Assembly (NCBI GenBank): GCA_022826515.1
Contig: JAJDUT010000083.1
Span: 1-64,000, forward strand
Direction: 5' to 3'
Source: Candidatus Latescibacterota bacterium
Lineage (GTDB): Bacteria > Latescibacterota > UBA2968 > UBA8231
DNA length: 64,000 nucleotides
Translations under genes and position numbers: made by a program
Shown: positions 45,622 through 54,677 of the stretch, one piece after another
How positions within the stretch are numbered: position 1 is the stretch's first letter
Layout of the letters: each line of letters starts with the position of its first letter
The notes under the pieces: generated by a model
The model's database searches: none
Seen by the model: only the letters and a program-made list of their open reading frames with translations
Told to the model about the DNA's origin: nothing

Positions 45622-47481
45622 ATGGACAACTTCCATTCCGAAAACTTCGTCGAGCGCTGCCTAGCGGGCAACGCGCAAGCCTTTGAGCCGCTCGTCCGGC
45701 ACTACCAGAATGCGGCCTTTGCCACGGCCCTGCGCTACGTGCGCTCGCGAGTCGATGCTCAGGACATCGTGCAGGACGCCTTTGTTGCGGCGTATTGCCG
45801 CTTGGGGCAACTGCGCGATAGGGGGCACTTCGGGAGATGGTTGATGCACATCGTCGCCAATCGCTGCAAAGACTGGCTGCGCGACCGCAAGCGGACACAG
45901 CCGTTGGATTCGGCAGAGACGGCTCTGGAGAATGCGGCGGCGGTAGAGCACGCGGACCAGATGCGGCGGCTGGATTTGCAGGAGGCCATCGACCAGCTCC
46001 CCGACCACTACCGCTCGGCCTTGATGATGTACTACCTGAGTGGGCTCTCCTACCGAGAAATCGCCGAGTTAATGGAAGTCCCCCTGAGTACGGTGTGCGG
46101 CCGACTGCAACAAGGGCGCATCCGCCTGCACAAGCTATTGGACGAACCCGACCACGAGGAGATTGCCATGAAAACAATCGACGTGACCAAACCGGTCCAA
46201 GAGATGGTGTGCCAGATCGCCACCCAACAGGTGCGGGAGACGATTCCGCTAGAGGATACCGAACACATCGTCTTCTACTGCGCCCTCGATGTGGATCTCG
46301 AAATCCACCAAGCCGAGGGCGAAGACGCCGTGCTCGAAGGGACGCTCAGCGCAATCGGGTTGACGCCGGAAAAGGCCCGCGAGAGCGTCGAAGGGATCGA
46401 GATCGAGGCCGATCAGGTGGACAATTTTCTTGCCAGCGGGCCGCACGAGGGCGAGGTGTTTATGAGAACCCACGAGCGGAATGGCCAAGTCAAGGCTGTG
46501 TCGCAGGGCAGCGGACAATTGTGGCGAGCTTGGCGAGCCTGCGTGGAGGGAGGCACCTATCCGTGGGGCGTGACAAACGGCGTTACGACGACGGATGTCT
46601 TTTCCCAGATGCAGGTATATGCCGGCAGTATGCCGGCTGCTATGCACACAGGGTTGGGACGGGCCACGCGGATAACGATCTATCGCAAAAAGCTCGAAGA
46701 CATAATCCTGCCCTCTTCGGCTCTTACGGCGGAAGTCCAAGCGGTCTTTCGCCCCAACAGGTCGACGTCCGAAAGTGTCCACGGACCGGTGGGCTCCGCC
46801 AGCTTGGTGTTGTTAGTGCCCAAGGGCAAGCGCGTGACCGTCATCAAAGGGAAGCAGGTTCGCGCCTACGATTTGCAGGGCTCAATCAGTTTTATCGAAT
46901 CGACCTGCGGGGAGGTGGCCGACATTGAGGGCGATGTGGAACTCTTCGACAGCGCACTGGAGACCGCGCGCAATATCCGCGGCAAAGTCTGCCAGCGCTA
47001 CTACCGATACCGCGGCATGAGGATGGACGGCTACAAGGCTCGCCGCCTAGAGGCCCAAGATTGTCATCTGGAGGATATTCGCGGCGGCGTGGATATTGAC
47101 GTGAGCAATGTGCAACTCAAGGCCGCGCGGCTGGGGGGCCGGGTGCGGATCTGCAACCGCTTTGGCCAAACGCAGCTACATCAGGATCAACTCGCCGCAG
47201 ACAGCCGCATCGAATTGGAATCGTGCGCGGGCGACATTCACCTCTCGCTCAAAGAGGCCCTGCTCGACGAGATTTTGCTGGACAAGGTGCGTCTGTCTGC
47301 GTTCACGCTGTGCGGCCAGATCCATGCTTTTGAGGGTAGGGATGAGAACAAGCCACTCATCGTAGCCAGCAGCTTTGAGATGATGCTGCTGTCGAACGCA
47401 CCTAGCCGCGCGGAGATTCTCGCGGCAGATTTTATGCTCAAAAGCGAGGTGGGTGCGGTCATTATCGAGAAGGCGGAATAG
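45622..47481 (+). CDS. ECF sigma factor fused to a beta-rich DUF4097-like domain
   Basis: 619 residues. The first ~175 are an ECF sigma-70 factor: sigma-2 at about 21-91 (ALRYVRSRVDAQDIVQDAFV) and sigma-4 at 117-173 (YRSALMMYYLSGLSYREIAE, LMEVPLSTVCGRLQQGRIRL). The remaining ~435 have no transmembrane segment and end in a beta-helix-like stretch (GGVDIDVSNVQLKAARLGGR) similar in style to the exported repeat protein at 32318. At the joint, GAGGAG (46156-46161) precedes an in-frame ATG at 46168 (M183, MKTIDVTKP), a proper translation start, so the second half may also be made separately. No anti-sigma gene is adjacent; the fused domain may fill that role. Followed 50 bp later by a permease. Confidence 0.8.
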   Translation: MDNFHSENFVERCLAGNAQAFEPLVRHYQNAAFATALRYVRSRVDAQDIVQDAFVAAYCRLGQLRDRGHFGRWLMHIVANRCKDWLRDRKRTQPLDSAETALENAAAVEHADQMRRLDLQEAIDQLPDHYRSALMMYYLSGLSYREIAELMEVPLSTVCGRLQQGRIRLHKLLDEPDHEEIAMKTIDVTKPVQEMVCQIATQQVRETIPLEDTEHIVFYCALDVDLEIHQAEGEDAVLEGTLSAIGLTPEKARESVEGIEIEADQVDNFLASGPHEGEVFMRTHERNGQVKAVSQGSGQLWRAWRACVEGGTYPWGVTNGVTTTDVFSQMQVYAGSMPAAMHTGLGRATRITIYRKKLEDIILPSSALTAEVQAVFRPNRSTSESVHGPVGSASLVLLVPKGKRVTVIKGKQVRAYDLQGSISFIESTCGEVADIEGDVELFDSALETARNIRGKVCQRYYRYRGMRMDGYKARRLEAQDCHLEDIRGGVDIDVSNVQLKAARLGGRVRICNRFGQTQLHQDQLAADSRIELESCAGDIHLSLKEALLDEILLDKVRLSAFTLCGQIHAFEGRDENKPLIVASSFEMMLLSNAPSRAEILAADFMLKSEVGAVIIEKAE

Positions 47482-47531
47482 GGAGCAGGTTAGAAGCGGT
47501 TGCACCACTCTTTTGCTGAAGGAGGTTCAAG

Positions 47532-49967
47532 ATGCTGCGCAGTTACGTCGTAATCGCACTGCGGAACCTAATGCGCGACAAAGTGGTGACGAGTATCAAC
47601 ATCGTGGGCTTGTCCGTCGCCATCGCAGTCAGCGCCATCCTCGGCCTTGGCGTACACGGCATGCTGACCGCGGATTGGAACCTCCGCGATGCTGACCGCC
47701 TCTTCCGCGTGGTGACGCGCGAGATTCAAGCCTCGGGTCACGTTTATCACATTGCGTACCAGCGCGAGGATCTCGCCACGGCACTCGCGGAGACGTTCCC
47801 TGAGATCGCCAGCACCACGCGCGTCATCAAGACGAGTATCCTGATGACGGTCGGTGAGCGCCATCTCGAACACGAGGTGGTCAAGGTCGATCCCCCGTTC
47901 CTGCAAATGTTCCACTATTCCCTCGCGGCCGGCAATCCGGCCACGGCCCTAGATGGCCTCGACCAAGTCGTTATTTCCAAGCGACTGGCCGAGCGAATGT
48001 TCGGAGATGAATTCAGAGACTACCCAGAACTCGTGGGTCGGCAGGTCGTCTTGCATGGCAATGAGGGACCCGAAGCATACACAGTTGCCGGTGTCTTCGC
48101 CGATCTGCCGAAAAAGCAGAGCTTGGATTTTGACGCGGCGATCCGCTTTGAGAACCGGACGAAGTATGGCATGAACATGTACTGGGACTCTCCGACGTCC
48201 ACATACGTCACGCTTCAGCCCTTAGCCAAGCGGAAGGCGCTCGAAGCGAAGCTCCCGGAGTTCTCCCGCGAGTTCATCGCCCCGGTCTGGGAAGCCAACA
48301 AAGGCGTGCGCTGGCAGGACGATCCGGACGCCTTCCAACTCCAACTTCAGGACGCGAGGGACATCTATCTCGACACGCAGGTCATGAACGCCTACGAACA
48401 CTCCGAGGGCACCGAGCCGATCCTCGCCCTCGTCGCCCTGATTGGGGTCATTCTGATCGTCGCCTGTATCAACTTCACCACCCTCGCCGTAGCGGGTTCC
48501 ATCGGCCGGAGCACGGAAGTGGGAGTCCGCAAGGCGCTCGGCGCTAACAAGGCACAAATCGCCTTCCAGTTTTTGGGCGAGGGCGTCTTGCTGGCCTTTT
48601 TCGCCCTAATCGCCGGATTGGTCCTCGTGCAATTGGGATTGCCTGTCTTTAACGCTCATTATGGACTTGACCACTGGGCCGGGCTGTCTCTTGGCGATCT
48701 AGGTCTGCCAATTATCGTCGGCGGAAGCGTCTTATTGGTGGTGCTGGTCGGCATTGCGGCGGGAAGTTATCCGGCCCTAATCGTGGCGCGGATGCAGCCT
48801 GCGTCTGTCGTCCGTGAGGTGTCGCCGTGGCGCAGCAGAAGGGCGACGAGCGCACTTTTGACCTTGCAGTACGGCATGGCGGTTTTCCTGATCTTCTGCA
48901 CCATCGCGATTCGTCAGCAGTTGGCTTACATCCAGTCGCGCGACCTTGGCTACGCGGCAGAGCAGGTCGTCGTTGTCAAGCTGCGCGGTGCAGACCCGAC
49001 GCGGCTCGGCGAACGCTTCAAGGAGGCAACTCTGTCCCAGCCGGGCGTCGCCGGTGTAGCCCTGTTGCAGCGCGAGTTTCCGACTAGTTCCAGCACCAAT
49101 TACATCAGGCGGCCGGACGGGGAGCGTATTACAGTGCACCAGTTTGCCGTTGATCCCGACTTCTTTACGACACTTGGTATCGACCTCGCATCTGGCCGCT
49201 CCTTTGAGACTGGACGGCTGGCAGACCGGACGGAAAGTGTCGTCGTCAACCAGAGTCTCGCAGACGCTTTCGGCTGGGGGGAAAATGCCGTTGGGGAATT
49301 CCTGCCGGAATACGGGCACTACGGCGTGAGCAAGACGCCCACTATCATCGGCATCGCACCGGACTTCCACTTCCGCTCTTTCAGAGAGTCGATCAAACCC
49401 GCCCTGTTCCACTATGGGCCGGAAGCGTCCTTCAAGCGGGTACTGGTGAGGCTGAATACGTATAAGGTTGACGACGCGATCGTAGGTTTGGAGCAGATCT
49501 GGGAAAAGGTGGCACCTGAACAACCCTTTGAGTACGAGTTCCTCGACCAGACTTTTGCTCGCCAGTACGAGAATGACAAGGAGAGCAGCCGCACCGTTAC
49601 CCTTGCCTCTGTCGTCGCCATTCTCATCGCCTGTATGGGCTTGTTCGGCCACGCGACCATTGTCCTGCAGCGGCGCACCAAGGAGATCGGCGTCCGCAAA
49701 GTGCTCGGTGCTACGGTGGCAGAGATCCTCGCGCTCTTGTCGCGCGACCTGACGAAAATAGTCGCCTTGGCCTGCCTGTTGGCGTTTCCGTTGGCCCACT
49801 TCTTGGTAGGCCAATGGCTGTCGAGATACGCCTATCAGTTTGGGTTGGGGCTGACGACTTACCTCCTCTGCGGGGCGATCGCTTTTGCGATTGCACTGGG
49901 CACGGTGGCGTACATAGGCGTCCGCGCCGCACGTGAGAATCCCGTCAAGGCGCTGCGCTATGAGTAG
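47532..49967 (+). CDS. MacB/FtsX-type ABC permease
   Basis: 811 residues from ATG 47532 (AAGGAGG upstream; MLRSYVVIALRNLMRDKVVT). TM1 about 20-42, FtsX core 1 (RSTEVGVRKALGANKAQIAF), central TM (ALLTLQYGMAVFLIFCTIAI), second periplasmic domain, FtsX core 2 (QRRTKEIGVRKVLGATVAEI), end NPVKALRYE. It directly follows the ECF-fusion gene and is probably in its transcription unit. It is the most divergent member of the array. Confidence 0.92.
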   Translation: MLRSYVVIALRNLMRDKVVTSINIVGLSVAIAVSAILGLGVHGMLTADWNLRDADRLFRVVTREIQASGHVYHIAYQREDLATALAETFPEIASTTRVIKTSILMTVGERHLEHEVVKVDPPFLQMFHYSLAAGNPATALDGLDQVVISKRLAERMFGDEFRDYPELVGRQVVLHGNEGPEAYTVAGVFADLPKKQSLDFDAAIRFENRTKYGMNMYWDSPTSTYVTLQPLAKRKALEAKLPEFSREFIAPVWEANKGVRWQDDPDAFQLQLQDARDIYLDTQVMNAYEHSEGTEPILALVALIGVILIVACINFTTLAVAGSIGRSTEVGVRKALGANKAQIAFQFLGEGVLLAFFALIAGLVLVQLGLPVFNAHYGLDHWAGLSLGDLGLPIIVGGSVLLVVLVGIAAGSYPALIVARMQPASVVREVSPWRSRRATSALLTLQYGMAVFLIFCTIAIRQQLAYIQSRDLGYAAEQVVVVKLRGADPTRLGERFKEATLSQPGVAGVALLQREFPTSSSTNYIRRPDGERITVHQFAVDPDFFTTLGIDLASGRSFETGRLADRTESVVVNQSLADAFGWGENAVGEFLPEYGHYGVSKTPTIIGIAPDFHFRSFRESIKPALFHYGPEASFKRVLVRLNTYKVDDAIVGLEQIWEKVAPEQPFEYEFLDQTFARQYENDKESSRTVTLASVVAILIACMGLFGHATIVLQRRTKEIGVRKVLGATVAEILALLSRDLTKIVALACLLAFPLAHFLVGQWLSRYAYQFGLGLTTYLLCGAIAFAIALGTVAYIGVRAARENPVKALRYE

Positions 49968-49994
49968 GAAAGCTATAGAGGAGTGAGATTTAGG

Positions 49995-50112
49995 ATGCTA
50001 CACAGTTACGTCGCCATCTGAGGTCAGAGTGTATCTCCTGGCAGGGTCGGTCGGGGACTTTATCCAGGTAGATATTCCGAATGAGGCGCGTCGGTTTATT
50101 TTTTCTGGTCCT
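49995..50112. pseudogene. Permease N-terminal stub joined to an antitoxin tail remnant
   Basis: On the plus strand ATG 49995 reads MLHSYVAI and stops at TGA 50019, parallel to the stub at 42256. On the minus strand, starting three bases further, a decayed copy of the RHH antitoxin tail (KPTRLIRNIYLDKVPDR, then a small deletion) is readable. The junction ATCTGAG-R-TCAGAG is the same as at 42278-42290. The segment ends in one copy of the GCGTCGGTTTATTTTTT motif (50086-50112). Confidence 0.6.
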
Positions 50113-50119
50113 ATCGCAA

Positions 50120-50395
50120 TTATCTCACCGCAAGATGTAGTCTCTTGCCGATCGCTCTTGCATACTTTTCTAGCGTTGACAGCCTAATATCCTCGGCGTG
50201 GTTTTCTATTCTTGAAATAGCAGATTTCTGGGTATCTAGCCTTTGTGCCACCTCTTCTTGGGTCAGGCCAGCCTCTTCCCGAGCCTGTCTGAGGAGAACG
50301 CCGATCTTGAATTCCAAGTAACCGGCTTCGTAATTCTCGGCAAATTCGGGATCTCTTGCTTTGCGTCTTGCGACGTACTTTTTCAAGTCGCTCAT
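50120..50395 (-). CDS. XRE-family antitoxin
   Basis: A 91-residue helix-turn-helix protein (VLLRQAREEAGLTQEEVAQR, LDTQKSAISRIENHAEDIRL) of the antitoxin type paired with phage-derived Gp49/HigB toxins. Its start overlaps the toxin stop (ATGA), giving toxin-antitoxin order. Confidence 0.87.
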   Translation of the reverse strand: MSDLKKYVARRKARDPEFAENYEAGYLEFKIGVLLRQAREEAGLTQEEVAQRLDTQKSAISRIENHAEDIRLSTLEKYARAIGKRLHLAVR

Positions 50396-50742
50396 GGTTT
50401 CTTCCTCCTGAAGTAATCTCGTTTTCTCTGTTCTGCCAGATGAAGGTCCGATTTTGGAGTTTTCCGTGTCTTCTTGGCAAAGGCATGGTTGAGGACCACC
50501 AAGTTTGGACCGTCGAAGAAGGACAGAAGTCTGAACGCATCTCTACCAATGTTGACGCGAATCTCCCAAATGTCATCAGTGTTGACCAGCTTCTTGAAGT
50601 ACTGGCGGGGGACAAACTCCAATTCCTCAATCAGATGCAATGTCCAAGTGACTTTGGCAGCTTGCCTAGCAGCTATGGAGTCAAGAAACTGTTCGACAGG
50701 GCAGTGTCCAGATACTGTGCGATAAAAGCTGATCTCTCTCAC
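50392..50742 (-). CDS. RelE/HigB (Gp49-like) toxin
   Basis: A 116-residue RelE-superfamily toxin: PVEQFLDSIAARQAAKVTWT, FKKLVNTDDIWEIRVNIGRD, FRLLSFFDGPNLVVLNHAFA and the basic KKTRKTP segment are typical of the phage-derived Gp49-like/HigB group that cleaves mRNA. Start ATG 50742. The module lies just after the second permease stub. Confidence 0.88.
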   Translation of the reverse strand: MREISFYRTVSGHCPVEQFLDSIAARQAAKVTWTLHLIEELEFVPRQYFKKLVNTDDIWEIRVNIGRDAFRLLSFFDGPNLVVLNHAFAKKTRKTPKSDLHLAEQRKRDYFRRKKP

Positions 50743-50935
50743 GCTAATAAGTTAACGAATATGTGAACCGCAGCAAGCAGAACAACGTTGAATGTCCGTT
50801 TGCAGCTTTGGCAAGAGCCCTTATCGGCTTCGGGACGCCGCCTGCCGATCCTTGCTGTAATACAGTCCAACTCTATAAGTTGGAGGATTGATGGCTCCGA
50901 GTAATTTCCGAGTAATTGATGAAAGGAGAGCCGCC

Positions 50936-53176
50936 ATGACACCCTCGCAGCTCCAGTCGGCCGTTGTCGCTTCGGCCCTCGCCACTTCCGCAGCGCTTGC
51001 CGAAGAAAACGCAATCTACTGGGTCTCGGCACCGGTTCAGCCCGGGGAGACCGTGATGATGTGCGGCTTTTTCCCGCAGCCCGACGCCGTGGAAATTGCG
51101 GTGGAGCGCCTTGCAGACGGAGATCACGGCGAGCCTTCCGGGCAGCCGTGGCAGCCTCCCGGGGGTGAGCTGCCCGAGCCGGTGACGCCACTCCAGACGA
51201 GTGAGACCGCCCTGATGTTCGAACTGCCCGAGCATGGTGCACCCGGCGTGTATTACTACGCTGTGCACTCGGGGGCCGACGCGAGCTTCGGACGTCTCAA
51301 CGCACCTACGCCTTGGTGGACGCTCGGCGACGTCGTTGCTACCAATACCCCTTTTGGCAAATGGCGCATGGAGGACGGTGCCGTCTATGCTGGCGGCAGG
51401 CTGCGCATCCTTGGACGCTGCCTGAAGCTGGGGGAGAAAGAGCCAACCGTGGCCCTCCGGTCCGCGGACGGGCGCGTGACGCTACTGCAACCAGAGAAAG
51501 CGGAGCCTTTCTCGCTCGCGGTGACGGTGCCGAAAGAACTGCCTCCAGGCCGCTATGAGCTGTTTGTGCATAATGGGTACGGCGGACAGCCCGCTTGGAG
51601 CGAACCACTCGACATCGCGGTCCTGCACCGAGAGGAGGAAAACCAACCTCTGATAGATGTGGCTGATTTCGGGGCGAAGGGGGACGATGAGCAGGACGAC
51701 ACCGATGCGATCCAGTCGGCGCTGAAGGAGGCAGGCGAGCGCGGCGGGGCTGTCGTGCTGGTACCGCGGGGGCGCTTTGTCGTCAGCGAGAAGCTGGTAA
51801 TTCCGCCGCACGTCACGCTTCGCGGTGCCGGGCGCGAGCTGACTGCCCTGTGCATGGAGGATACCGACGATCCGCCCGACGCTTGGATCGAAGGCTCTCA
51901 CCACTTCGCCATTGAGGATCTCACCCTCTACTGCAACCACCACTACCACGTCATCTCCAACAACACCGCGGCGGCCGTCCACGCTCCGGCAACTCCCATA
52001 GAGGACCCAGAGACCGCCGGCCACGTACGCCTTGCGCGGGTGCGCGTGCGGGCCGACTCGTTCAGAGGCCACCTGCCGCCGGACAAGCAGGAGGAGCGCG
52101 CCCGCACTCCTGGGCCGCGCGACACCGTCCGCCTGAGCGGCCCCAACATCCGCATAACGGATTGCGACGTGTACGGGTCCGAACGCTCCATCTACCTCCA
52201 CTACGTGGTCGGGGCTATAGTGGAGAACAACATCTTCTACAACGGGCGCTCGGGTTGGATGAATTTCAACGGTTGTGAGAACATCGTCTTTGAGCACAAC
52301 CGCATCGTCGGCGCTGACTTGATGTCCACTGGTGGGGGATATGCGTGCTTTACCCGGGGAGTCTCCCGCAATATCTACACCGCCCACAACAGCTATGAGA
52401 ACATGAACGGCTGGGACCGGGAGGCGTTCACCTCCGACGCCGGCGGCGGGGCGTACTTCGGCCCCGTGGTCGCGGTCGAGAGAGACTGGATTCTGCTAGC
52501 GGACGATCCGAAGTGGCAGCACCGGCATTGGACCAATACCCTCGTCGCCGTTATCGCCGGGCGCGGGCGCGGCCAGTACCGGTTTGTGAAATCGTGGGAT
52601 GGGAGGCGGGTGCAGCTCGATCGACCGTTCGACGTTTCGCTGGACGAGACCTCGCGGGTCACGGTTACTATGACGCACCGGCGCTACATCTTCTACGACA
52701 ATGAGACCCGCGACGCTGGCATTGCCATCCAGTTCTACGGCACGGCCACCGAACACATCGTGGCCAATAACCGCAGTTGGCGCGCCGATGGGTTCCGCGC
52801 TTATGGCTTCTCCTACACGGGAGGAGTCCAGCCCAACCTCTATCTCCAGTTCCTCGGCAACGAGATCCGCGAGGGCAACTGCTACCGCTACGACGACCCC
52901 TTGGTCTATCCGGCGCGCCTGAGCGTGGAAGGCACCCTGCCGAGCCTGCACTTTGGCTCTGTTTTGCGCAACAATCACCTCCACAACAATGCGCAAATCG
53001 AGGTGGGCGTGGGTGCGGACAGCGATGGCGCAACGGAGAACGTGGTGGTCGAGGGCAACACAGTTGCGAACTCTGACCTTGGGATACTCGTGGACGCAGG
53101 ATGTCGGAACGTACTGCTGCGACGGAACCAGACCGAGCACTGTCTCGTGCCGCTGCTGGACAATCGGGCGCAGTAG
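50936..53176 (+). CDS. Pectate-lyase-fold (right-handed beta-helix) protein
   Basis: 746 residues from ATG 50936 (AAAGGAG upstream). The N terminus MTPSQLQSAVVASALATSAA may be a weak signal peptide but lacks positive charge. Residues ~20-235 form Ig-like/beta domains. From about 241 comes the glycosidase-28/pectate-lyase-3 opening (IDVADFGAKGDDEQDDTDAI, QSALKEAGERGGAVVLVPRG) followed by many right-handed helix coils (HNRIVGADLM, NNRSWRADGF, RNNHLHNNAQ). Such proteins bind or cleave acidic polysaccharides. Catalytic residues cannot be assigned by eye. Convergent with the esterase gene. Confidence 0.75.
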   Translation: MTPSQLQSAVVASALATSAALAEENAIYWVSAPVQPGETVMMCGFFPQPDAVEIAVERLADGDHGEPSGQPWQPPGGELPEPVTPLQTSETALMFELPEHGAPGVYYYAVHSGADASFGRLNAPTPWWTLGDVVATNTPFGKWRMEDGAVYAGGRLRILGRCLKLGEKEPTVALRSADGRVTLLQPEKAEPFSLAVTVPKELPPGRYELFVHNGYGGQPAWSEPLDIAVLHREEENQPLIDVADFGAKGDDEQDDTDAIQSALKEAGERGGAVVLVPRGRFVVSEKLVIPPHVTLRGAGRELTALCMEDTDDPPDAWIEGSHHFAIEDLTLYCNHHYHVISNNTAAAVHAPATPIEDPETAGHVRLARVRVRADSFRGHLPPDKQEERARTPGPRDTVRLSGPNIRITDCDVYGSERSIYLHYVVGAIVENNIFYNGRSGWMNFNGCENIVFEHNRIVGADLMSTGGGYACFTRGVSRNIYTAHNSYENMNGWDREAFTSDAGGGAYFGPVVAVERDWILLADDPKWQHRHWTNTLVAVIAGRGRGQYRFVKSWDGRRVQLDRPFDVSLDETSRVTVTMTHRRYIFYDNETRDAGIAIQFYGTATEHIVANNRSWRADGFRAYGFSYTGGVQPNLYLQFLGNEIREGNCYRYDDPLVYPARLSVEGTLPSLHFGSVLRNNHLHNNAQIEVGVGADSDGATENVVVEGNTVANSDLGILVDAGCRNVLLRRNQTEHCLVPLLDNRAQ

Positions 53177-53221
53177 CCGGGACTTTCGAGGTAATGAAAT
53201 CCTTACCTAGGGACTTCTCCA

Positions 53222-53249
53222 GTCGCGTCGATTTATTTTTTGCGTTCCT
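53222..53249. repeat. Recurrent GCGTCGGTTTATTTTTT intergenic motif
   Basis: One of four copies of G(A/T)CGCGTCGGTTTATTTTTT followed by TCCT: 50086-50112, 53222-53249, 59559-59588 (less complete) and 60956-60983. Three are preceded within about 40 bp by GGACTT-N-TCC-type sequence. All lie between genes: two between convergent genes, one after a TA gene, one ahead of an SDR. No stable hairpin is visible. Confidence 0.6.
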
Positions 53250-53279
53250 TTGAAGGCCCTGTGTCCCTGCTGCCCGGAC

Positions 53280-54452
53280 TCATCCCTCTCCCAGAGCTCG
53301 CCGCAGGAAATCCACCGCACGCGGGATAACACCTCTCAGCGAGAGGACCGCGTGTCCGCCTCCCTCGTAGATGAACGCCTCGAATTCGGGGGGCTTTCGT
53401 CCCAGCGCTTCCATGGTCCGGCTCAGGGAATGGGCCTGGCTGACGGAGACGGTTTCGTCGCCGTCGCCGTGGTGGAGTTGGACCGCGGGCAGATCCTCGG
53501 CGAACAGGACCGAGGAGCGGCGCACCAGTTCGAGGCGAACTTCTGCAAGGTCGCCTTCACCTCTCATGTAGGGCTGGATGAAGGTGGTATCGATGTGGGA
53601 GACCCCGGGCAGGTCGCGCGGAGAGCCCATGGCCGCCTCCCGCGCAATCTCCCGGACCCAGTCGTCGAAGAAGTCGGTGGGCCCGAACAAGGCCACTATG
53701 TTCTCGATGCGCTCGTCGCGGATCCCGGCCAGCAGGGCGACGCCTGCTCCTCGGCTGCCGCCGACGATGCTCAGGCCTTCGACTCTCGCCTGCGGCGTCA
53801 ACTCCAATGCAACGTTGAGAAGCGCTAGGGCGTCGTCCACGTCGTAGTCCCAGTGACCGCCGGGCCCCGTCGAAACCCACTCCCGGTCCTCGTACTCGAG
53901 CGGTTCGCCGCGAAAGGACGGGATCACATAGACGAAACGGTCGCGCAGTTCGTCGAGGGCGAAGAGCACGATGCCGATTTCATCCACCTCGACTCCGCTG
54001 TCGCCCCCGTGCAGGTACATCAGGATGGGCAAGCTGCCCGGAGCCGCGGAGTCGGGGGCGAGAATCGCTCCGTAGTGGAGTATCTCCCCCACCCTGTGGG
54101 ACACGATGCGCAGGGTTGCCGGGGTCTCGCCTAGCGGATACGACTCGGTGAATTCGATGGTCGCCTCGGCTGCGGAAATGTCGCGCCGGGTCCAGTCGGC
54201 GCGGACGGCCTCCACCTCGGCCGCGGTTGGAGGCGCGAAGAGGTCGTCGAGTTTGGCCTCTATAGCGATCGCGTCGGCAACAGGCTCGACCGGACCGCCG
54301 GCCTGATCGCATCCCGCCAGCAGCCCAAGCAGCAGCACAGTCAACGCTCTTACCCTTCGCAATGCACCATTCTCTTCGGAACGGGCGTTCCGATCTCCTG
54401 CCGAGCGCACCGGGTTCGGGGTGCGTCGAATGTCTAGACCACCTGTCTTCAA
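53280..54452 (-). CDS. Lipoprotein alpha/beta-hydrolase (esterase/peptidase)
   Basis: 390 residues from ATG 54452. A lipoprotein signal with lipobox LLAGC lies near residues 40-50 (ALTVLLLGLLAGC), so the true start may be a later TTG closer to it. The hydrolase core shows LMYLHGGDSG (oxyanion region), nucleophile elbow GGSRGAG, acid LHHGDGDETV and His in EGGGHAVLS, an S9/BD-FAE type arrangement. It would sit in the inner or outer membrane facing the periplasm and cleave esters or peptides. Convergent with the beta-helix gene; the pair may handle the same polysaccharide ester. Confidence 0.8.
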   Translation of the reverse strand: MKTGGLDIRRTPNPVRSAGDRNARSEENGALRRVRALTVLLLGLLAGCDQAGGPVEPVADAIAIEAKLDDLFAPPTAAEVEAVRADWTRRDISAAEATIEFTESYPLGETPATLRIVSHRVGEILHYGAILAPDSAAPGSLPILMYLHGGDSGVEVDEIGIVLFALDELRDRFVYVIPSFRGEPLEYEDREWVSTGPGGHWDYDVDDALALLNVALELTPQARVEGLSIVGGSRGAGVALLAGIRDERIENIVALFGPTDFFDDWVREIAREAAMGSPRDLPGVSHIDTTFIQPYMRGEGDLAEVRLELVRRSSVLFAEDLPAVQLHHGDGDETVSVSQAHSLSRTMEALGRKPPEFEAFIYEGGGHAVLSLRGVIPRAVDFLRRALGEG

Positions 54453-54677
54453 GAGCGACTCCTAGGTTCCCGTCCTGACATCAACCTGCCCTAAGCATCC
54501 TAATATAAGCCCGTTCACTCACGCATGGAGGGAAAGCGTCCGGTTTGCGCCTGACCCTAGCCTGGGCTGAACACCTTGACAGAGAATCCCCCAAAGCCCC
54601 TTTATGTTCCTATACGTCTCACCATCGATCAGGCCGCGCACCGAGTAACCGTAAGCGCCAAAGCTCAAGGAGCAGCT

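Noticed and set aside
54576..54677. Upstream extension of the beta-lactamase-fold protein
   Set aside because: The 34 additional codons have no ribosome-binding site, while AAGGAGC precedes ATG 54678.
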